Shown: one piece after another, positions 35,390-44,869 of the stretch | Layout of the letters: every line of letters begins with the position of its first letter | How positions within the stretch are numbered: position 1 is the first letter of the stretch | Origin: Croceicoccus sp. | GTDB lineage: Bacteria; Pseudomonadota; Alphaproteobacteria; Sphingomonadales; Sphingomonadaceae | Direction of reading: 5' to 3' | DNA length: 64,000 nt | Assembly: GCA_002694745.1 (NCBI GenBank) | Contig: NZMY01000029.1 | Coordinates: 108,293-172,292, forward strand | The notes under the pieces: model-generated | Seen by the model: the letters and a program-made list of their open reading frames with translations, nothing else | Database searches by the model: none | What the model was told of the DNA's origin: nothing | Made by a program: the position numbers and the translations under genes

Positions 35390-38275
35390 ATGAACCGCAA
35401 ACTCCGCACCGCGCTTGCACTGGGCAGCGCGCTTTCCGCCATCATCGCTTCGCCGCAGGCCATGGCCGCGGGAACGCTGGACGGCTCGGTCGTTGATGCG
35501 ACCGGCACGCGCGCGTTGCAGGCCGCGCAGGTCACGATCATCGAACTGGGCCGCACGGTTTCGACCGCGCGCGACGGATCTTTCCGCTTTCCCGAGGTGC
35601 CCGCCGGCACCTACACGCTGGAAGTGCAATATGTCGGCGCGCCGACCGAGACGGTGACCGTCACGGTTCCCGAAACCGGCACGGTGCGCGAGACGGTCGC
35701 GCTGGGCAGCGCGGACGATTCGATTCTGGTCGTCGGACAGCTGGCGAACCAGGCCAGCGCACTGTCGCGCAAGAGGGCCGCGGACACCGTTTCGGACGTG
35801 CTGACGCGCGACGCGATCGGCCAGTTCCCCGATCAGAACGTGGCCGAATCGCTGCGCCGCCTGCCCGGTATCAACGTGCTGAACGATCAGGGCGAAGGCC
35901 GCTTCGTGTCGGTCCGCGGCCTCGATCCACAGCTCAACTCGACCTCGCTCAACGGCGTGCGCCTGCCTGCGCCCGAAAGCGACACGCGCTCGGTTGCGCT
36001 GGATGTCATCAGCAGCGACATCATCGAATCGATCACGGTCAACAAATCGCTGACCCCCGACATGGACGGCGACACCATCGGCGGTTCGGTCGAGATCGAG
36101 ACCACCAGCGCCTTCGACCGCAAGACCGACCTGTTCACCGCCCGCGTCGAGGGCAGCTACAACGATTATTCGAACGAGCTCACGCCCAAGGGCAGCTTCG
36201 ACTTTGCCACGCGCATCACCGACAGCTTCGGCATTTCGGGCGGCATATCTTATTATCAGCGCAAGTTCGAGACCGACAACATCGAGGCGGACGGCTGGGA
36301 CGATGTCGATGGCACGCCCTATGCCGAAGATCTCGAATACCGCGACTATGATGTCGAGCGCGACCGGCTTTCGGCCACGCTGGGTGCCGATTTCCGCGTG
36401 GGCGACACGACCGAGCTGTTCGTGAAGGGCGTGTTTAGCCAGTTCGACGACCAGGAGTACCGCCGCCGCCTGATCTTCGATTTCGGCGATGCGACCGACA
36501 TCTCGGCAGCCGGCGACGTGGTGACCTATGCCGACACCTATGACGAGGACGAGGAAGAGGGCGGCATCACCGTCGAGCGCGACGTCAAGGACCGGTTCGA
36601 ACGCCAGCGGATCTGGAACGTCGTATTCGGCGGCAAGACCGAGCTGGATAGCGGCTGGTTCGCCGAATATTCGGCCAGCTATGCCAAGGCGTCCGAGAAG
36701 GAAGACGGTTCGATCGATCCCGCCAGCTTCCAGCGGACGTTCGAGAACGAGAATGTCGGCATCGCAATCGATTACAGCGACCCGCGCGTGCCGCTGTTCG
36801 ACGTGGTGGGCAACGGGTTCGCATTCCGCGATGGGTCGTCCTACGAATTGAACGACATCGAATATACGGCCTTGTCCGATGCGCAGGACGAGGAATATGC
36901 CGCGCAGCTCGACCTTGGCCGCGATTTCTACATGGATGCGGGCACCTTCACCGTGCAGGCGGGCTTCAAGGGCCGCTGGCGCGAGAAGACCTATGACAAG
37001 CAGGTCGAGTTCTGGGAGAACGAGGACCTGACGCTGGCGGATGTTCTGGGTGCCAGCACCTATCGCCTGACCAGCATCGACCCGGTGCCCAGCTATGACG
37101 GGGCGACCGACTTCTTCAATGCCAACCGCGATGCGTTCGAATTGAACGAAATCGACAGCGCGTTCGATTCCGCGCTTGAGGATTACCGCGCGGACGAGGA
37201 CATTCTGGCCGGTTACCTGCTGGGCCAGTTCGAGACCGACCGGCTGTCGGTGATCGGCGGCGTGCGTTACGAGAACACCAGCAACAAGCTCTATGGCAGC
37301 ACCGCCACGATCTATGAGGAAGGCGCGGTTCTGGGCGCGGATTGCGGTGCCGATGCGGGCGCCGAGGCCGATGACGACATCATCTGCATCGCCCCGGTCG
37401 AATATGAGCGCGAATACGACCAGTGGCTGCCCAGCCTGAACGCGAAATACGAGATCACACCCGGACTGCTGATCCGCGCGGCGGGCTACAAGAGCCTGAT
37501 GCGCCCGAAGCTGAGCTCGCTCGCGCCGCGCTTCGAGATCGAGGTGAACGACGAGAACGAGATCGAGGGCACATTCGGCAATCCCAACCTGCGCCCCTAT
37601 GAATCGTGGAACCTCGACGCCAGCCTCGAATATTACATGTCGAGCAATGGCGCGCTGAGCGCGGCGGTGTTCTGGAAGGACATCAAGGACTACATCGTCG
37701 ACGTGAACATCGACGAATCCGGCGTGTTCAACGGCATCGCCTTCGACGAGGCGACCATCCCGATCAACGGGCGCGGCGCGGAAGTGTTCGGCGTAGAGCT
37801 GTCGGCGTCGCAGGCGCTGGACTTCCTGCCGGGCATCCTGTCGGGCTTCCTCGTGCAGGCGAACTATACCTACACCGATGCGACCGGCGAGCTGCCCGAT
37901 GGCGACTTCACCGATCTGGACAATGTCGACAGCTATCGCGAAATCATGCTGCCGTCCTCGTCCAAGCACACGCTGAACGGCGTGCTGGGTTACGAGAAGG
38001 GTCCGGTCAGCCTGCGCCTAGCGGGGACCTACCGCGACAAATATCTGGATGAAGCGGGCGGCGATGCGGAAGAGGACCGCTATGTCGACGATCACTTCCA
38101 GATGGACTTCAGCGCGCGCCTGCGCCTGAACGAAGGCGTCCAGCTGTATTACGAGTGGGTGAACATCAACAATGCCAAATATTTCGCCTACAACAACTAT
38201 GCCGGGCAGCGGAACCTGTACCAGTATGAGGAATACAACTGGACGATGAAGTTCGGCGCGCGTCTGAATTTCTGA
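35390..38275 (+). CDS. TonB-dependent receptor linked to phytase
   Basis: A 961-residue outer-membrane receptor. Signal peptide ends near AMAA (residues 1-27), a carboxypeptidase-regulatory-like domain is at about 28-105 (GSVVDATGTRALQAAQVTI, FRFPEVPAGTYTLEVQ), a TonB box follows (SILVVGQ), a plug has LRRLPGINVLNDQGEGRF, and the barrel ends in the terminal F of KFGARLNF. This architecture is common in sphingomonads for large organic substrates. Its stop overlaps the phytase reading frame, and the pair forms an operon. It likely binds phytate or a phosphorylated ligand, inferred from the neighbour. Confidence 0.93.
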   Translation: MNRKLRTALALGSALSAIIASPQAMAAGTLDGSVVDATGTRALQAAQVTIIELGRTVSTARDGSFRFPEVPAGTYTLEVQYVGAPTETVTVTVPETGTVRETVALGSADDSILVVGQLANQASALSRKRAADTVSDVLTRDAIGQFPDQNVAESLRRLPGINVLNDQGEGRFVSVRGLDPQLNSTSLNGVRLPAPESDTRSVALDVISSDIIESITVNKSLTPDMDGDTIGGSVEIETTSAFDRKTDLFTARVEGSYNDYSNELTPKGSFDFATRITDSFGISGGISYYQRKFETDNIEADGWDDVDGTPYAEDLEYRDYDVERDRLSATLGADFRVGDTTELFVKGVFSQFDDQEYRRRLIFDFGDATDISAAGDVVTYADTYDEDEEEGGITVERDVKDRFERQRIWNVVFGGKTELDSGWFAEYSASYAKASEKEDGSIDPASFQRTFENENVGIAIDYSDPRVPLFDVVGNGFAFRDGSSYELNDIEYTALSDAQDEEYAAQLDLGRDFYMDAGTFTVQAGFKGRWREKTYDKQVEFWENEDLTLADVLGASTYRLTSIDPVPSYDGATDFFNANRDAFELNEIDSAFDSALEDYRADEDILAGYLLGQFETDRLSVIGGVRYENTSNKLYGSTATIYEEGAVLGADCGADAGAEADDDIICIAPVEYEREYDQWLPSLNAKYEITPGLLIRAAGYKSLMRPKLSSLAPRFEIEVNDENEIEGTFGNPNLRPYESWNLDASLEYYMSSNGALSAAVFWKDIKDYIVDVNIDESGVFNGIAFDEATIPINGRGAEVFGVELSASQALDFLPGILSGFLVQANYTYTDATGELPDGDFTDLDNVDSYREIMLPSSSKHTLNGVLGYEKGPVSLRLAGTYRDKYLDEAGGDAEEDRYVDDHFQMDFSARLRLNEGVQLYYEWVNINNAKYFAYNNYAGQRNLYQYEEYNWTMKFGARLNF

Positions 38276-38304
38276 TGACGGCCCAGCGGAACAGGGGAAA
38301 TCCC

Positions 38305-39375
38305 ATGAGACATACGATCCTGGTCGGGGCCCTTGTCGCCCCGGCCGTCCTGCTGGCCGGCTGCGCTTCGGAGAAGGTCTGGCCGCCCTCGCCCTGGCCG
38401 ACGGGCAGCGTAGAGGCGGCGGTCGAGACCATGCCGGTGGGCACCGCCAATGCCGATGCCGCCGACGATCCGGCGATCTGGCGCAACCCGGTGGACGCGT
38501 CGAAAAGCATCGTGCTGGGTACCGACAAGAAGGCGGGGCTCTACAGCTATGCGCTGGACGGCAGCGTTATAGATTTCGTCCCGGCGGGGCTGCTCAACAA
38601 TGTCGATCTGGTCACGCTGGCGGATGGCACGGTGCTGGTGGCGGCAAGCGACCGGACCGAAGCGGAGCGGCCAGCGATCTCGTTCTTCACGCTGGCCGCC
38701 GATGGCCAGTTGACCAAGGCCGCGCGGCTGCCGCTGGACCATGCGGGTGAGGCCTATGGCTTTTGCATGGCCCCGCCGCGCGCGGATGGCGGGTTGGCAC
38801 GGGCCTATGTGGTGACCAAGGAAGGCCCGGTGATCGAGGCGGTGATCGGCGGGACGGCTGATGCGCCATCGGTTCTGTCCACCCGCGTGTTCGCGATTCC
38901 CAGCCAGAGCGAAGGCTGCGTCGTCGATGCGCGCACCGACCTGCTTTACGTGGGCGAGGAAAATGTCGGCATCCACCGCTTCGACCTGTCGCAGGCGGCG
39001 CCGGTGGGCGAACTGGTCGCAAGTGCCGACGGCACCGCGCTGGTGCCCGATGTCGAGGGGCTGGCGATCGCGCCGATGGGCGAGGACGGTGGCTATCTGA
39101 TCGCGTCGAGCCAGGGCGACAATGCCTATGCCGCCTTTAGCCTGCCCACGATGGCCTATGTGGGCCGCGTGCGCATCGCCGACGGCGCGCGGATCGACGG
39201 GACGGTGGAGACCGACGGCATCGAATTCGCCGCGGGCGATTTCGGACCGGATTTTCTGGACGGCATCTTCATCGCGCAGGACGGGGACAACGGCCCCGAC
39301 GCGGACGGCAATGCGACCCAGAACTTCAAGCTGGTGCGCGGCGATGCCTTTTTGGCGGCGATCCGCGGCCAATGA
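38305..39375 (+). CDS. beta-propeller phytase, lipoprotein
   Basis: A 356-residue beta-propeller phytase that hydrolyses phytate with calcium. Lipobox LLAGC at about 16-20 predicts outer-membrane or periplasmic anchoring. The motifs are DAADDPAIWRNP, LLNNVDLVTL and DVEGLAIAPMGEDGGYLIASSQGDN, which form the calcium/phosphate sites of the family. ATG 38305 has AGGGGAA upstream and starts the signal peptide directly; an earlier in-frame ATG (38275) overlaps the receptor stop. The operon with a TonB receptor is a recurring phosphate-scavenging pair. Confidence 0.92.
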   Translation: MRHTILVGALVAPAVLLAGCASEKVWPPSPWPTGSVEAAVETMPVGTANADAADDPAIWRNPVDASKSIVLGTDKKAGLYSYALDGSVIDFVPAGLLNNVDLVTLADGTVLVAASDRTEAERPAISFFTLAADGQLTKAARLPLDHAGEAYGFCMAPPRADGGLARAYVVTKEGPVIEAVIGGTADAPSVLSTRVFAIPSQSEGCVVDARTDLLYVGEENVGIHRFDLSQAAPVGELVASADGTALVPDVEGLAIAPMGEDGGYLIASSQGDNAYAAFSLPTMAYVGRVRIADGARIDGTVETDGIEFAAGDFGPDFLDGIFIAQDGDNGPDADGNATQNFKLVRGDAFLAAIRGQ

Positions 39376-39422
39376 GGATCCATCCGAATCGGCGCGGCGC
39401 GTCGTTCAAATCTTAACGCAAA

Positions 39423-39455
39423 AACGGCCAGCGCCCTTCACGGGAGCTGGCCGTT
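39423..39455 (-). terminator. bidirectional-type hairpin between phytase and small ORF
   Basis: AACGGCCAGC (39423-39432) pairs perfectly with GCTGGCCGTT (39446-39455), with inner CCC/GGG pairing. On the minus strand it is followed by five T, a proper terminator for the small ORF at 39497-39646. On the plus strand it is followed by TTAATCTT and may also stop the phytase transcript. Confidence 0.85.
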
Positions 39456-39496
39456 AATCTTCGTAAACGCGCATTCGAGCACGTTCGCGGCAGTCG

Positions 39497-39646
39497 TCAG
39501 TTGACGCGGAAAAGCCGCTGCCAAAGGGTCGGCTCATGCATCGGCTGAACGGCGCCGAACTTCATAAAGCGCTGAGAAGCATCGGAATAAGGGCGCGGAA
39601 GAGTCCAGCGGTCGGGCGAACTCGTGCGGTAGCTTGGCGTATACAT
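39497..39646 (-). CDS. 49-aa small protein
   Basis: A complete short ORF with an in-frame ATG (39646) and TGA stop. It has a polar, Pro/Tyr-rich body (MYTPSYRTSSPDRWTLPRPY, then FMKFGAVQPMHEPTLWQRLF) and no membrane segment. GAGGT lies 10 bases before ATG, and a strong intrinsic terminator follows 42 bases after the stop. These boundaries argue that it is a real gene. I do not recognise the family; the DRWTLPRPY and QPMHEP segments look conserved in character. Confidence 0.6.
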   Translation of the reverse strand: MYTPSYRTSSPDRWTLPRPYSDASQRFMKFGAVQPMHEPTLWQRLFRVN

Positions 39647-40083
39647 GGCTCGGGTTACCTCATGCAGATTGTGTCTTGTCGCTAGAAACCCCTAAGGTCA
39701 CAGGCTGGTTCCCGTGTCGAACCGGTTAACCATCCGTTTAAATCCCGATTATGTCAGGCGGACTACGGCAAAGTGCCTTTATTCGCGGTGATAGACGGTT
39801 AATTCGCGCGTTAACCTTTGGCGAAAAAAATTTTGCCTCGTGCGGCGGGACACACCGGAATGGATGGTTAACGCGGTCTTTATCCGCGAATCGCCCTTTT
39901 TGCGGGCGCGGCGGGCGTTTCCCGGGCCGTGGACGCCCTGAAGGCCCCTTTCGGGCGGATCGGGCCATGGACATGCGCTGTCGATGTTGTATCGGACATG
40001 TGTGCATCCGCCGCGATGCATGCCTCACCGGGGTCGTTCCGCCGGCCCACCCTAGGTCCGAAGTTCGATAGCCGGAGTTCCCG
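39647..40083. other. 437-bp intergenic region with GTTAAC repeats
   Basis: No plausible gene. It holds GTTAAC at 39725, 39810 and 39867. Two of these form an 11-bp inverted repeat 126 bases apart (GTTAACCATCC at 39725-39735 and GGATGGTTAAC at 39862-39872). TTAACCAT is the half-site of CtrA in Caulobacter. Two TTAA pairs (39726/39738 and 39799/39811) are spaced by 8 bases rather than the 7 of the consensus. The promoter of the antiporter operon must also lie here, because the operon starts at 40084. Confidence 0.6.
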
Positions 40084-42981
40084 TTGGACTTGCTGCTCAT
40101 TTCCGCCCTGCCGTTCCTTGGCGCGATCGCCATCGGGCTGGCGGCCCGGGCACCGCGCAAGGTCCATGCGGTCATCGCGGGGCTGTTCACGCTGGCCGCG
40201 CTGGCGCTGGTGCTGGTCAAGGCGCCCGCGGTTCTGGCGGGCGAGATCGCCACCACGCGGATCGACTGGGTGCCTGCGATCGGGCTGAACGCGCATTATT
40301 TCATGGACCCGCTGGGGCTCATGTTCGCGGGGCTGATCCTGGGGATCGGTTTCCTGATCGTGGTCTATGCCAATAGCTATCTCTCTGCCGCCGATAGTTC
40401 GGCGCGCTTCCTGACGTTTCTGATGTTGTTCCAGGGCGCGATGCTGGGCATCGTGCTGTCCGACAATGTGCTGATGCTGCTGGTGTTCTGGGAAATGACG
40501 AGCCTTTCGTCGTTCCTGCTGATCGGTTTCTGGGGCCATCTGGCCGAGGGGCGGCAGGGCGCGCGCATGGCGCTGGCGGTGACGGGCGGCGGGGGGCTTG
40601 CGCTGATCGCGGGGCTGGTGCTGCTGGGCCGGATCGCGGGGTCTTACGATCTGACACAGATCCTGCTGGCAAAGGACGCGGTGCAGGCATCGCCGCTGTA
40701 TCCGGTGGCGCTGGTGCTGATCCTGCTGGGCTGTTTCGCCAAGTCGGCGCAGTTTCCGTTCCATTTCTGGCTGCCCCACGCGATGGCCGCGCCCACGCCG
40801 GTCAGCGCCTATCTGCACAGCGCGACCATGGTGAAAGCGGGCGTGTTCCTGATCGCGCGGCTGTGGCCGGTGCTGTCGGGGACGGATCTGTGGTTCTATC
40901 TGGTCGCGACGACGGGTCTGGTCACCATGCTGATCGGCGCGGGCGTGGCGCTGTTCAAGAACGATCTCAAGGCGCTGCTCGCCTATTCCACGGTCAGCCA
41001 TCTGGGCCTTTTGACCATGCTGTTCGGGTTCGGCACGCGGCTGGCGGCGGTGGCGGGCGTGTTCCACATCATCAACCATGCGACGTTCAAGGCGGCGCTG
41101 TTCATGAACGCGGGCATCGTGGACCATGAGGTCGGCACCCGTGATGCGCGGCGGCTGGGCGGGCTGGCGGCGCTGATGCCGATCACCGCGACGCTGGGCA
41201 CGATCGCGGCGCTGTCGATGGCGGGGGTTCCGCCCTTCAACGGCTTCCTGTCCAAGGAGATGATGCTGGAGGAAGCCGCGCATACCGGCTGGGCGGGCAT
41301 CGGCTGGCTGGTGCCGGTGGTGGCAACCATCGCGGCGCTGTTGTCGGCGGCCTATTCGTTCCGTTTCATCGCGCACGTCTATTTCGGGCCGAAGCGCAGC
41401 GATTATCCCAAGCCGCCGCACGATCCCGGCATCGGGCTGTGGGGTCCGCCCGCCATTCTGGTGGTGCTGGTCGTGCTGATCGGCGTGCTGCCCGGATTGA
41501 TGGCGCAGCGCTTCGTAGAGGTCGTGGCCGCCGCCGTCACCGGCGAGGGAGCGCCCTATTTCCACTTGTCGCTGTGGCACGGGCTGACCCCTGCCCTGTT
41601 CATGAGCATCATTGCGGTCGCGGGCGGATTGTTGGTGCTGTGGCGCTTCGGCGCGTTCGACCGGGTATGGAACGCGCTGCCGATCCCGGTGGCGAAACGC
41701 CTGTTCGACCGCGGCATCGACGCGGCGGTGCGCGCCAGCCGGGTCGTGTCCTACGGGTTCCACAACGGATCGCTGCAGCGCACTTTGTTCGTGCTGTTCG
41801 CCTTCGTGCTAGTTCTGGGCCTCGAAGGCATGTGGTTCGGATCGGAACTGGCGGGCGGTTTCGCCATGGGCGGGCGCGAGACGATCCCCGCGCCGCCGGT
41901 GGCCGTGCTGCTGTGGCTGGCGCTGGTCGCGGGGGCCGCGGCGGTGGTCTATTCGCATCGCCAGCGGTTCCTCTCGCTCGTCTATATCAGCGTGATCGGG
42001 CTGGTCGTGTCGGTGGGCTTCGTCTTCCTGTCCGCGCCCGACCTTGCATTGACGCAGATCTCGGTCGAGACGGTGACGATCCTGCTGCTGCTGCTGGCGC
42101 TACACCTGCTGCCGCGCAAGCCGCCGACCAGCAGTTCGAACGCGCGCCATCTCCGCGACGGGCTTCTGGGTATCCTCGGCGGCGCGGGTGTCGGCTGGGC
42201 CGCATGGGCGGTGATGACCCGGCCGCAGGGCGACACGATCTCGGCCTATCACTGGCTGCAGGCCAAGCCCGGCGGCGGCGGAACCAATGTCGTCAACGTG
42301 ATCCTGGTCGATTTCCGCGGTTTCGACACGTTTGGCGAAATCATCGTGCTGGGCATCGCGGCGCTGGCGATCTTTGCGCTGCTGCAGCCCGCGGTGCGCG
42401 GGGTCTCGGGGCGGCGTCTGCTGGCGCTGATGGACGGGATCATCCGTTCGCCCGAACGCCATCCGATGATGCTGGTGGTCGCGGGCCGGCTGATCCTGCC
42501 GATGGCGATCGTGGTCGGCCTCTATATCTTCCTGCGTGGGCACAACATGCCGGGCGGCGGTTTCATCGCGGGGCTTATCTTCTCCATCGCGATGCTGATC
42601 CAGTACATGGCCTCGGGCTTCGAATGGACCGAGGAACGCCGCCGGACCGAGCGTCATGCGCTGATCGCGGGCGGGGTGCTGACGGCGGCGGCGACGGGCG
42701 CGGGATCGCTGGCATTCGGAGAGCCGTTCCTGACCAGCTCCTATGGCTATTTCCATATCCCGCTGGTGGGCGAGATCGAGCTGGCCACCGCCATGCTGTT
42801 CGACATCGGCGTCGCGCTGACCGTGGTGGGCGCGGTGATGCTGGCGCTGGCGCAGCTGGCCAATGCGACGCAGCGGGCCGAGCAGGAGAAGCGGTCCGAA
42901 CACGCGATGGACATCGACCCCAGCCGCGAGGAAGCGGTCCGCGAACAGAGCCTTGACGCCAGACCGGAGGCACCACGATGA
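40084..42981 (+). CDS. mnhA: Mrp/Mnh antiporter subunit A fused to B
   Basis: A 965-residue polytopic membrane protein. Residues about 1-780 are MrpA, homologous to NuoL, with FPFHFWLPHAMAAPTPVSAYLHSATMVKAGVFL and the Lys/Glu channel residues. Residues about 795-940 (MLVVAGRLILPMAIVVGLYIFLRGHNMPGGGFIAG) are the MrpB/MnhB domain, giving an AB fusion typical of group 2 operons. It exports Na+ in exchange for H+ with the other subunits. The start is TTG 40084 with CGGAG 6 bases upstream; no in-frame ATG exists close by. It starts a six-gene operon. Confidence 0.93.
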   Translation: MDLLLISALPFLGAIAIGLAARAPRKVHAVIAGLFTLAALALVLVKAPAVLAGEIATTRIDWVPAIGLNAHYFMDPLGLMFAGLILGIGFLIVVYANSYLSAADSSARFLTFLMLFQGAMLGIVLSDNVLMLLVFWEMTSLSSFLLIGFWGHLAEGRQGARMALAVTGGGGLALIAGLVLLGRIAGSYDLTQILLAKDAVQASPLYPVALVLILLGCFAKSAQFPFHFWLPHAMAAPTPVSAYLHSATMVKAGVFLIARLWPVLSGTDLWFYLVATTGLVTMLIGAGVALFKNDLKALLAYSTVSHLGLLTMLFGFGTRLAAVAGVFHIINHATFKAALFMNAGIVDHEVGTRDARRLGGLAALMPITATLGTIAALSMAGVPPFNGFLSKEMMLEEAAHTGWAGIGWLVPVVATIAALLSAAYSFRFIAHVYFGPKRSDYPKPPHDPGIGLWGPPAILVVLVVLIGVLPGLMAQRFVEVVAAAVTGEGAPYFHLSLWHGLTPALFMSIIAVAGGLLVLWRFGAFDRVWNALPIPVAKRLFDRGIDAAVRASRVVSYGFHNGSLQRTLFVLFAFVLVLGLEGMWFGSELAGGFAMGGRETIPAPPVAVLLWLALVAGAAAVVYSHRQRFLSLVYISVIGLVVSVGFVFLSAPDLALTQISVETVTILLLLLALHLLPRKPPTSSSNARHLRDGLLGILGGAGVGWAAWAVMTRPQGDTISAYHWLQAKPGGGGTNVVNVILVDFRGFDTFGEIIVLGIAALAIFALLQPAVRGVSGRRLLALMDGIIRSPERHPMMLVVAGRLILPMAIVVGLYIFLRGHNMPGGGFIAGLIFSIAMLIQYMASGFEWTEERRRTERHALIAGGVLTAAATGAGSLAFGEPFLTSSYGYFHIPLVGEIELATAMLFDIGVALTVVGAVMLALAQLANATQRAEQEKRSEHAMDIDPSREEAVREQSLDARPEAPR

Positions 42982-43340
42982 GCGTCGAATTCCTGGTCGC
43001 CAGCGCCATCGGCGTGCTGACGGCGGCAGGCATATACCTGTGCCTGCGCGGCCGCACCTTCCCGGTCGTGCTGGGCATCGCGATGCTGTCCTATGCGATC
43101 AACGCCTTCCTGTTCTCGATGGGACGGCTGGTGGTGGACAGGCCGCCGATCTACGCCAAGGGCGCGGACTATACCGATCCGCTGCCGCAGGCGCTGGTGC
43201 TGACGGCCATCGTCATCTCGTTCGGCATGACCGCGCTGGTGGTGGTGCTGGCGCTGCGCAGTTTCCTCGAAAGCGGGACCGACCACGTCGACGGAACGGC
43301 GGAAGATGGCGACCTCACCGACGCCGAGGCCAACCACTGA
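42978..43340 (+). CDS. mnhC: Mrp/Mnh antiporter subunit C
   Basis: A 120-residue protein homologous to NuoK with three helices. The features IYLCLRGRTFPVVLGIAMLSYAINAFLF and LPQALVLTAIVISFGMTALV match MnhC. Its ATG overlaps the mnhA stop by four bases (ATGA). The acidic tail is longer than in some homologues. Confidence 0.93.
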   Translation: MSVEFLVASAIGVLTAAGIYLCLRGRTFPVVLGIAMLSYAINAFLFSMGRLVVDRPPIYAKGADYTDPLPQALVLTAIVISFGMTALVVVLALRSFLESGTDHVDGTAEDGDLTDAEANH

Positions 43341-44869
43341 TGCTGACGATCGTCCCGATCCTGCTTCCCGCGGTGGTGGCCGCGATCACGCTGCTGCGTT
43401 CGGTGCGCACCACGCGGCTGGCGGCGATCTTCTCGCTGACGTCCAGCGTGCTGCTGGTGGCGGTGACAATCGCCCTGTTCGCCGAGGCGTCGGACGGCGT
43501 CATCCGCGTGTACCGGCTGGGCGACTGGCCCGCGCCCTTCGGCATCGTGCTGGTGCTCGACCGGCTGTCGACGATGATGGTGCTCTTGACCAATGTGCTG
43601 GCGCTGTGCGTGCTGGTCCATGCGGTGCTGACGCAGCTGGACCGGCGGGGCTGGCATTTCCATCCGATGTTCCAGTTCCAGCTGCTGGGCCTGAACGGCG
43701 CGTTCCTGACGGGGGATTTGTTCAACCTGTTCGTGTTCTTCGAGGTGCTGCTGATCGCCAGCTATGGCCTGATCCTGCATGGACAGGGCGCGGCGCGGCT
43801 GCAGGCGGGCGTGCAATATGTGGTCGTGAACCTGGTCGGATCCACGCTGTTCCTGATCGCGCTGGGCATATTGTACGGCATGACCGGCACGCTCAACATG
43901 GCGGACATGGCGGTGCGGGTGGCCTCCGCACCCGCGGGCGACCAGGCGCTGATCCGCACGGGCGCGCAGGTGCTGATCGTGGTGTTCGCGCTCAAGGCCG
44001 CGCTGCTGCCGCTGCAATTGTGGCTGCCGCGCGCCTATTCCAGCACATCGGCCCCGGTCGCGGCCTTGTTCGCGATCCTGACCAAGGTCGGCGTCTATGC
44101 GATCCTGCGCACCACCGTGCTGATCTTTGGCGCAGAGGCGGGCGCGGCCGCGTGGGCGCCTGCCGCATGGATGCTGCCCGCATCGCTCCTGACCATCATG
44201 GCGGGCTTCGTCGGCGTGCTGGCGGCGCGGGACATGCGGCTGATGGCGGCGTTCGGGATCATCGGTTCGACCGGCACGCTGCTGTCGGCGGTGGCGCTGT
44301 TCCAGCCCGACACGATCGCGGCGGCGCTGTACTACCTGCCGCATTCGGTATTGGCGGGCGCGCTGATGTTCCTTGTCACCGACCTCGTCGCGCGGGCGCG
44401 CGGCGATACCGACGATACGCTGGTGCCCGACCGCCCCTTCGCGCGCATGGGACAGCTGGGCGCGCTGTTCATGCTGGCCGCCATCGCGCTGGCGGGCCTG
44501 CCGCCGCTGTCGGGCTTCATCGGCAAGCTGCTGATCCTGTCGGCCAGCGCCGACGCGCGCTTTGCCGCGTGGATCTGGGGCGCGATCCTGCTGGGCACGT
44601 TCCTGTGCATCCTTGGCCTTGCGCGTGCGGGCAGCAATCTGTTCTGGAAATCGCGCGCGGACGAATATGCGTTTCCCGATGGCGAGACACCGCAGCCCCG
44701 CGACAAGGCCATCGCCGCCGCGCCCGCATGGATGCTGTGCGCGCTGCTGGCCGCGCTGACCCTGTTCGCAGGCCCCGTCACCCGCAACGCCGAGGCGACC
44801 GCGGCGCAGATCTTCTCGGTCGGCGATTATGCCGCGGCCGTGCTGCTAGAGCAGGAGGGCACGCGATGA
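43340..44869 (+). CDS. mnhD: Mrp/Mnh antiporter subunit D
   Basis: A 509-residue NuoM/NuoN-type subunit with about 14 helices. Motifs FQLLGLNGAFLTGDLFNLFVFFEVLLIASYG, and KAALLPLQLWLPRAYSSTSAPVAALFAILTKVGVYAI with the buried Lys and Glu residues, are conserved. ATG 43340 overlaps the mnhC stop by one base. It is part of the proton and sodium path. Confidence 0.94.
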   Translation: MLTIVPILLPAVVAAITLLRSVRTTRLAAIFSLTSSVLLVAVTIALFAEASDGVIRVYRLGDWPAPFGIVLVLDRLSTMMVLLTNVLALCVLVHAVLTQLDRRGWHFHPMFQFQLLGLNGAFLTGDLFNLFVFFEVLLIASYGLILHGQGAARLQAGVQYVVVNLVGSTLFLIALGILYGMTGTLNMADMAVRVASAPAGDQALIRTGAQVLIVVFALKAALLPLQLWLPRAYSSTSAPVAALFAILTKVGVYAILRTTVLIFGAEAGAAAWAPAAWMLPASLLTIMAGFVGVLAARDMRLMAAFGIIGSTGTLLSAVALFQPDTIAAALYYLPHSVLAGALMFLVTDLVARARGDTDDTLVPDRPFARMGQLGALFMLAAIALAGLPPLSGFIGKLLILSASADARFAAWIWGAILLGTFLCILGLARAGSNLFWKSRADEYAFPDGETPQPRDKAIAAAPAWMLCALLAALTLFAGPVTRNAEATAAQIFSVGDYAAAVLLEQEGTR

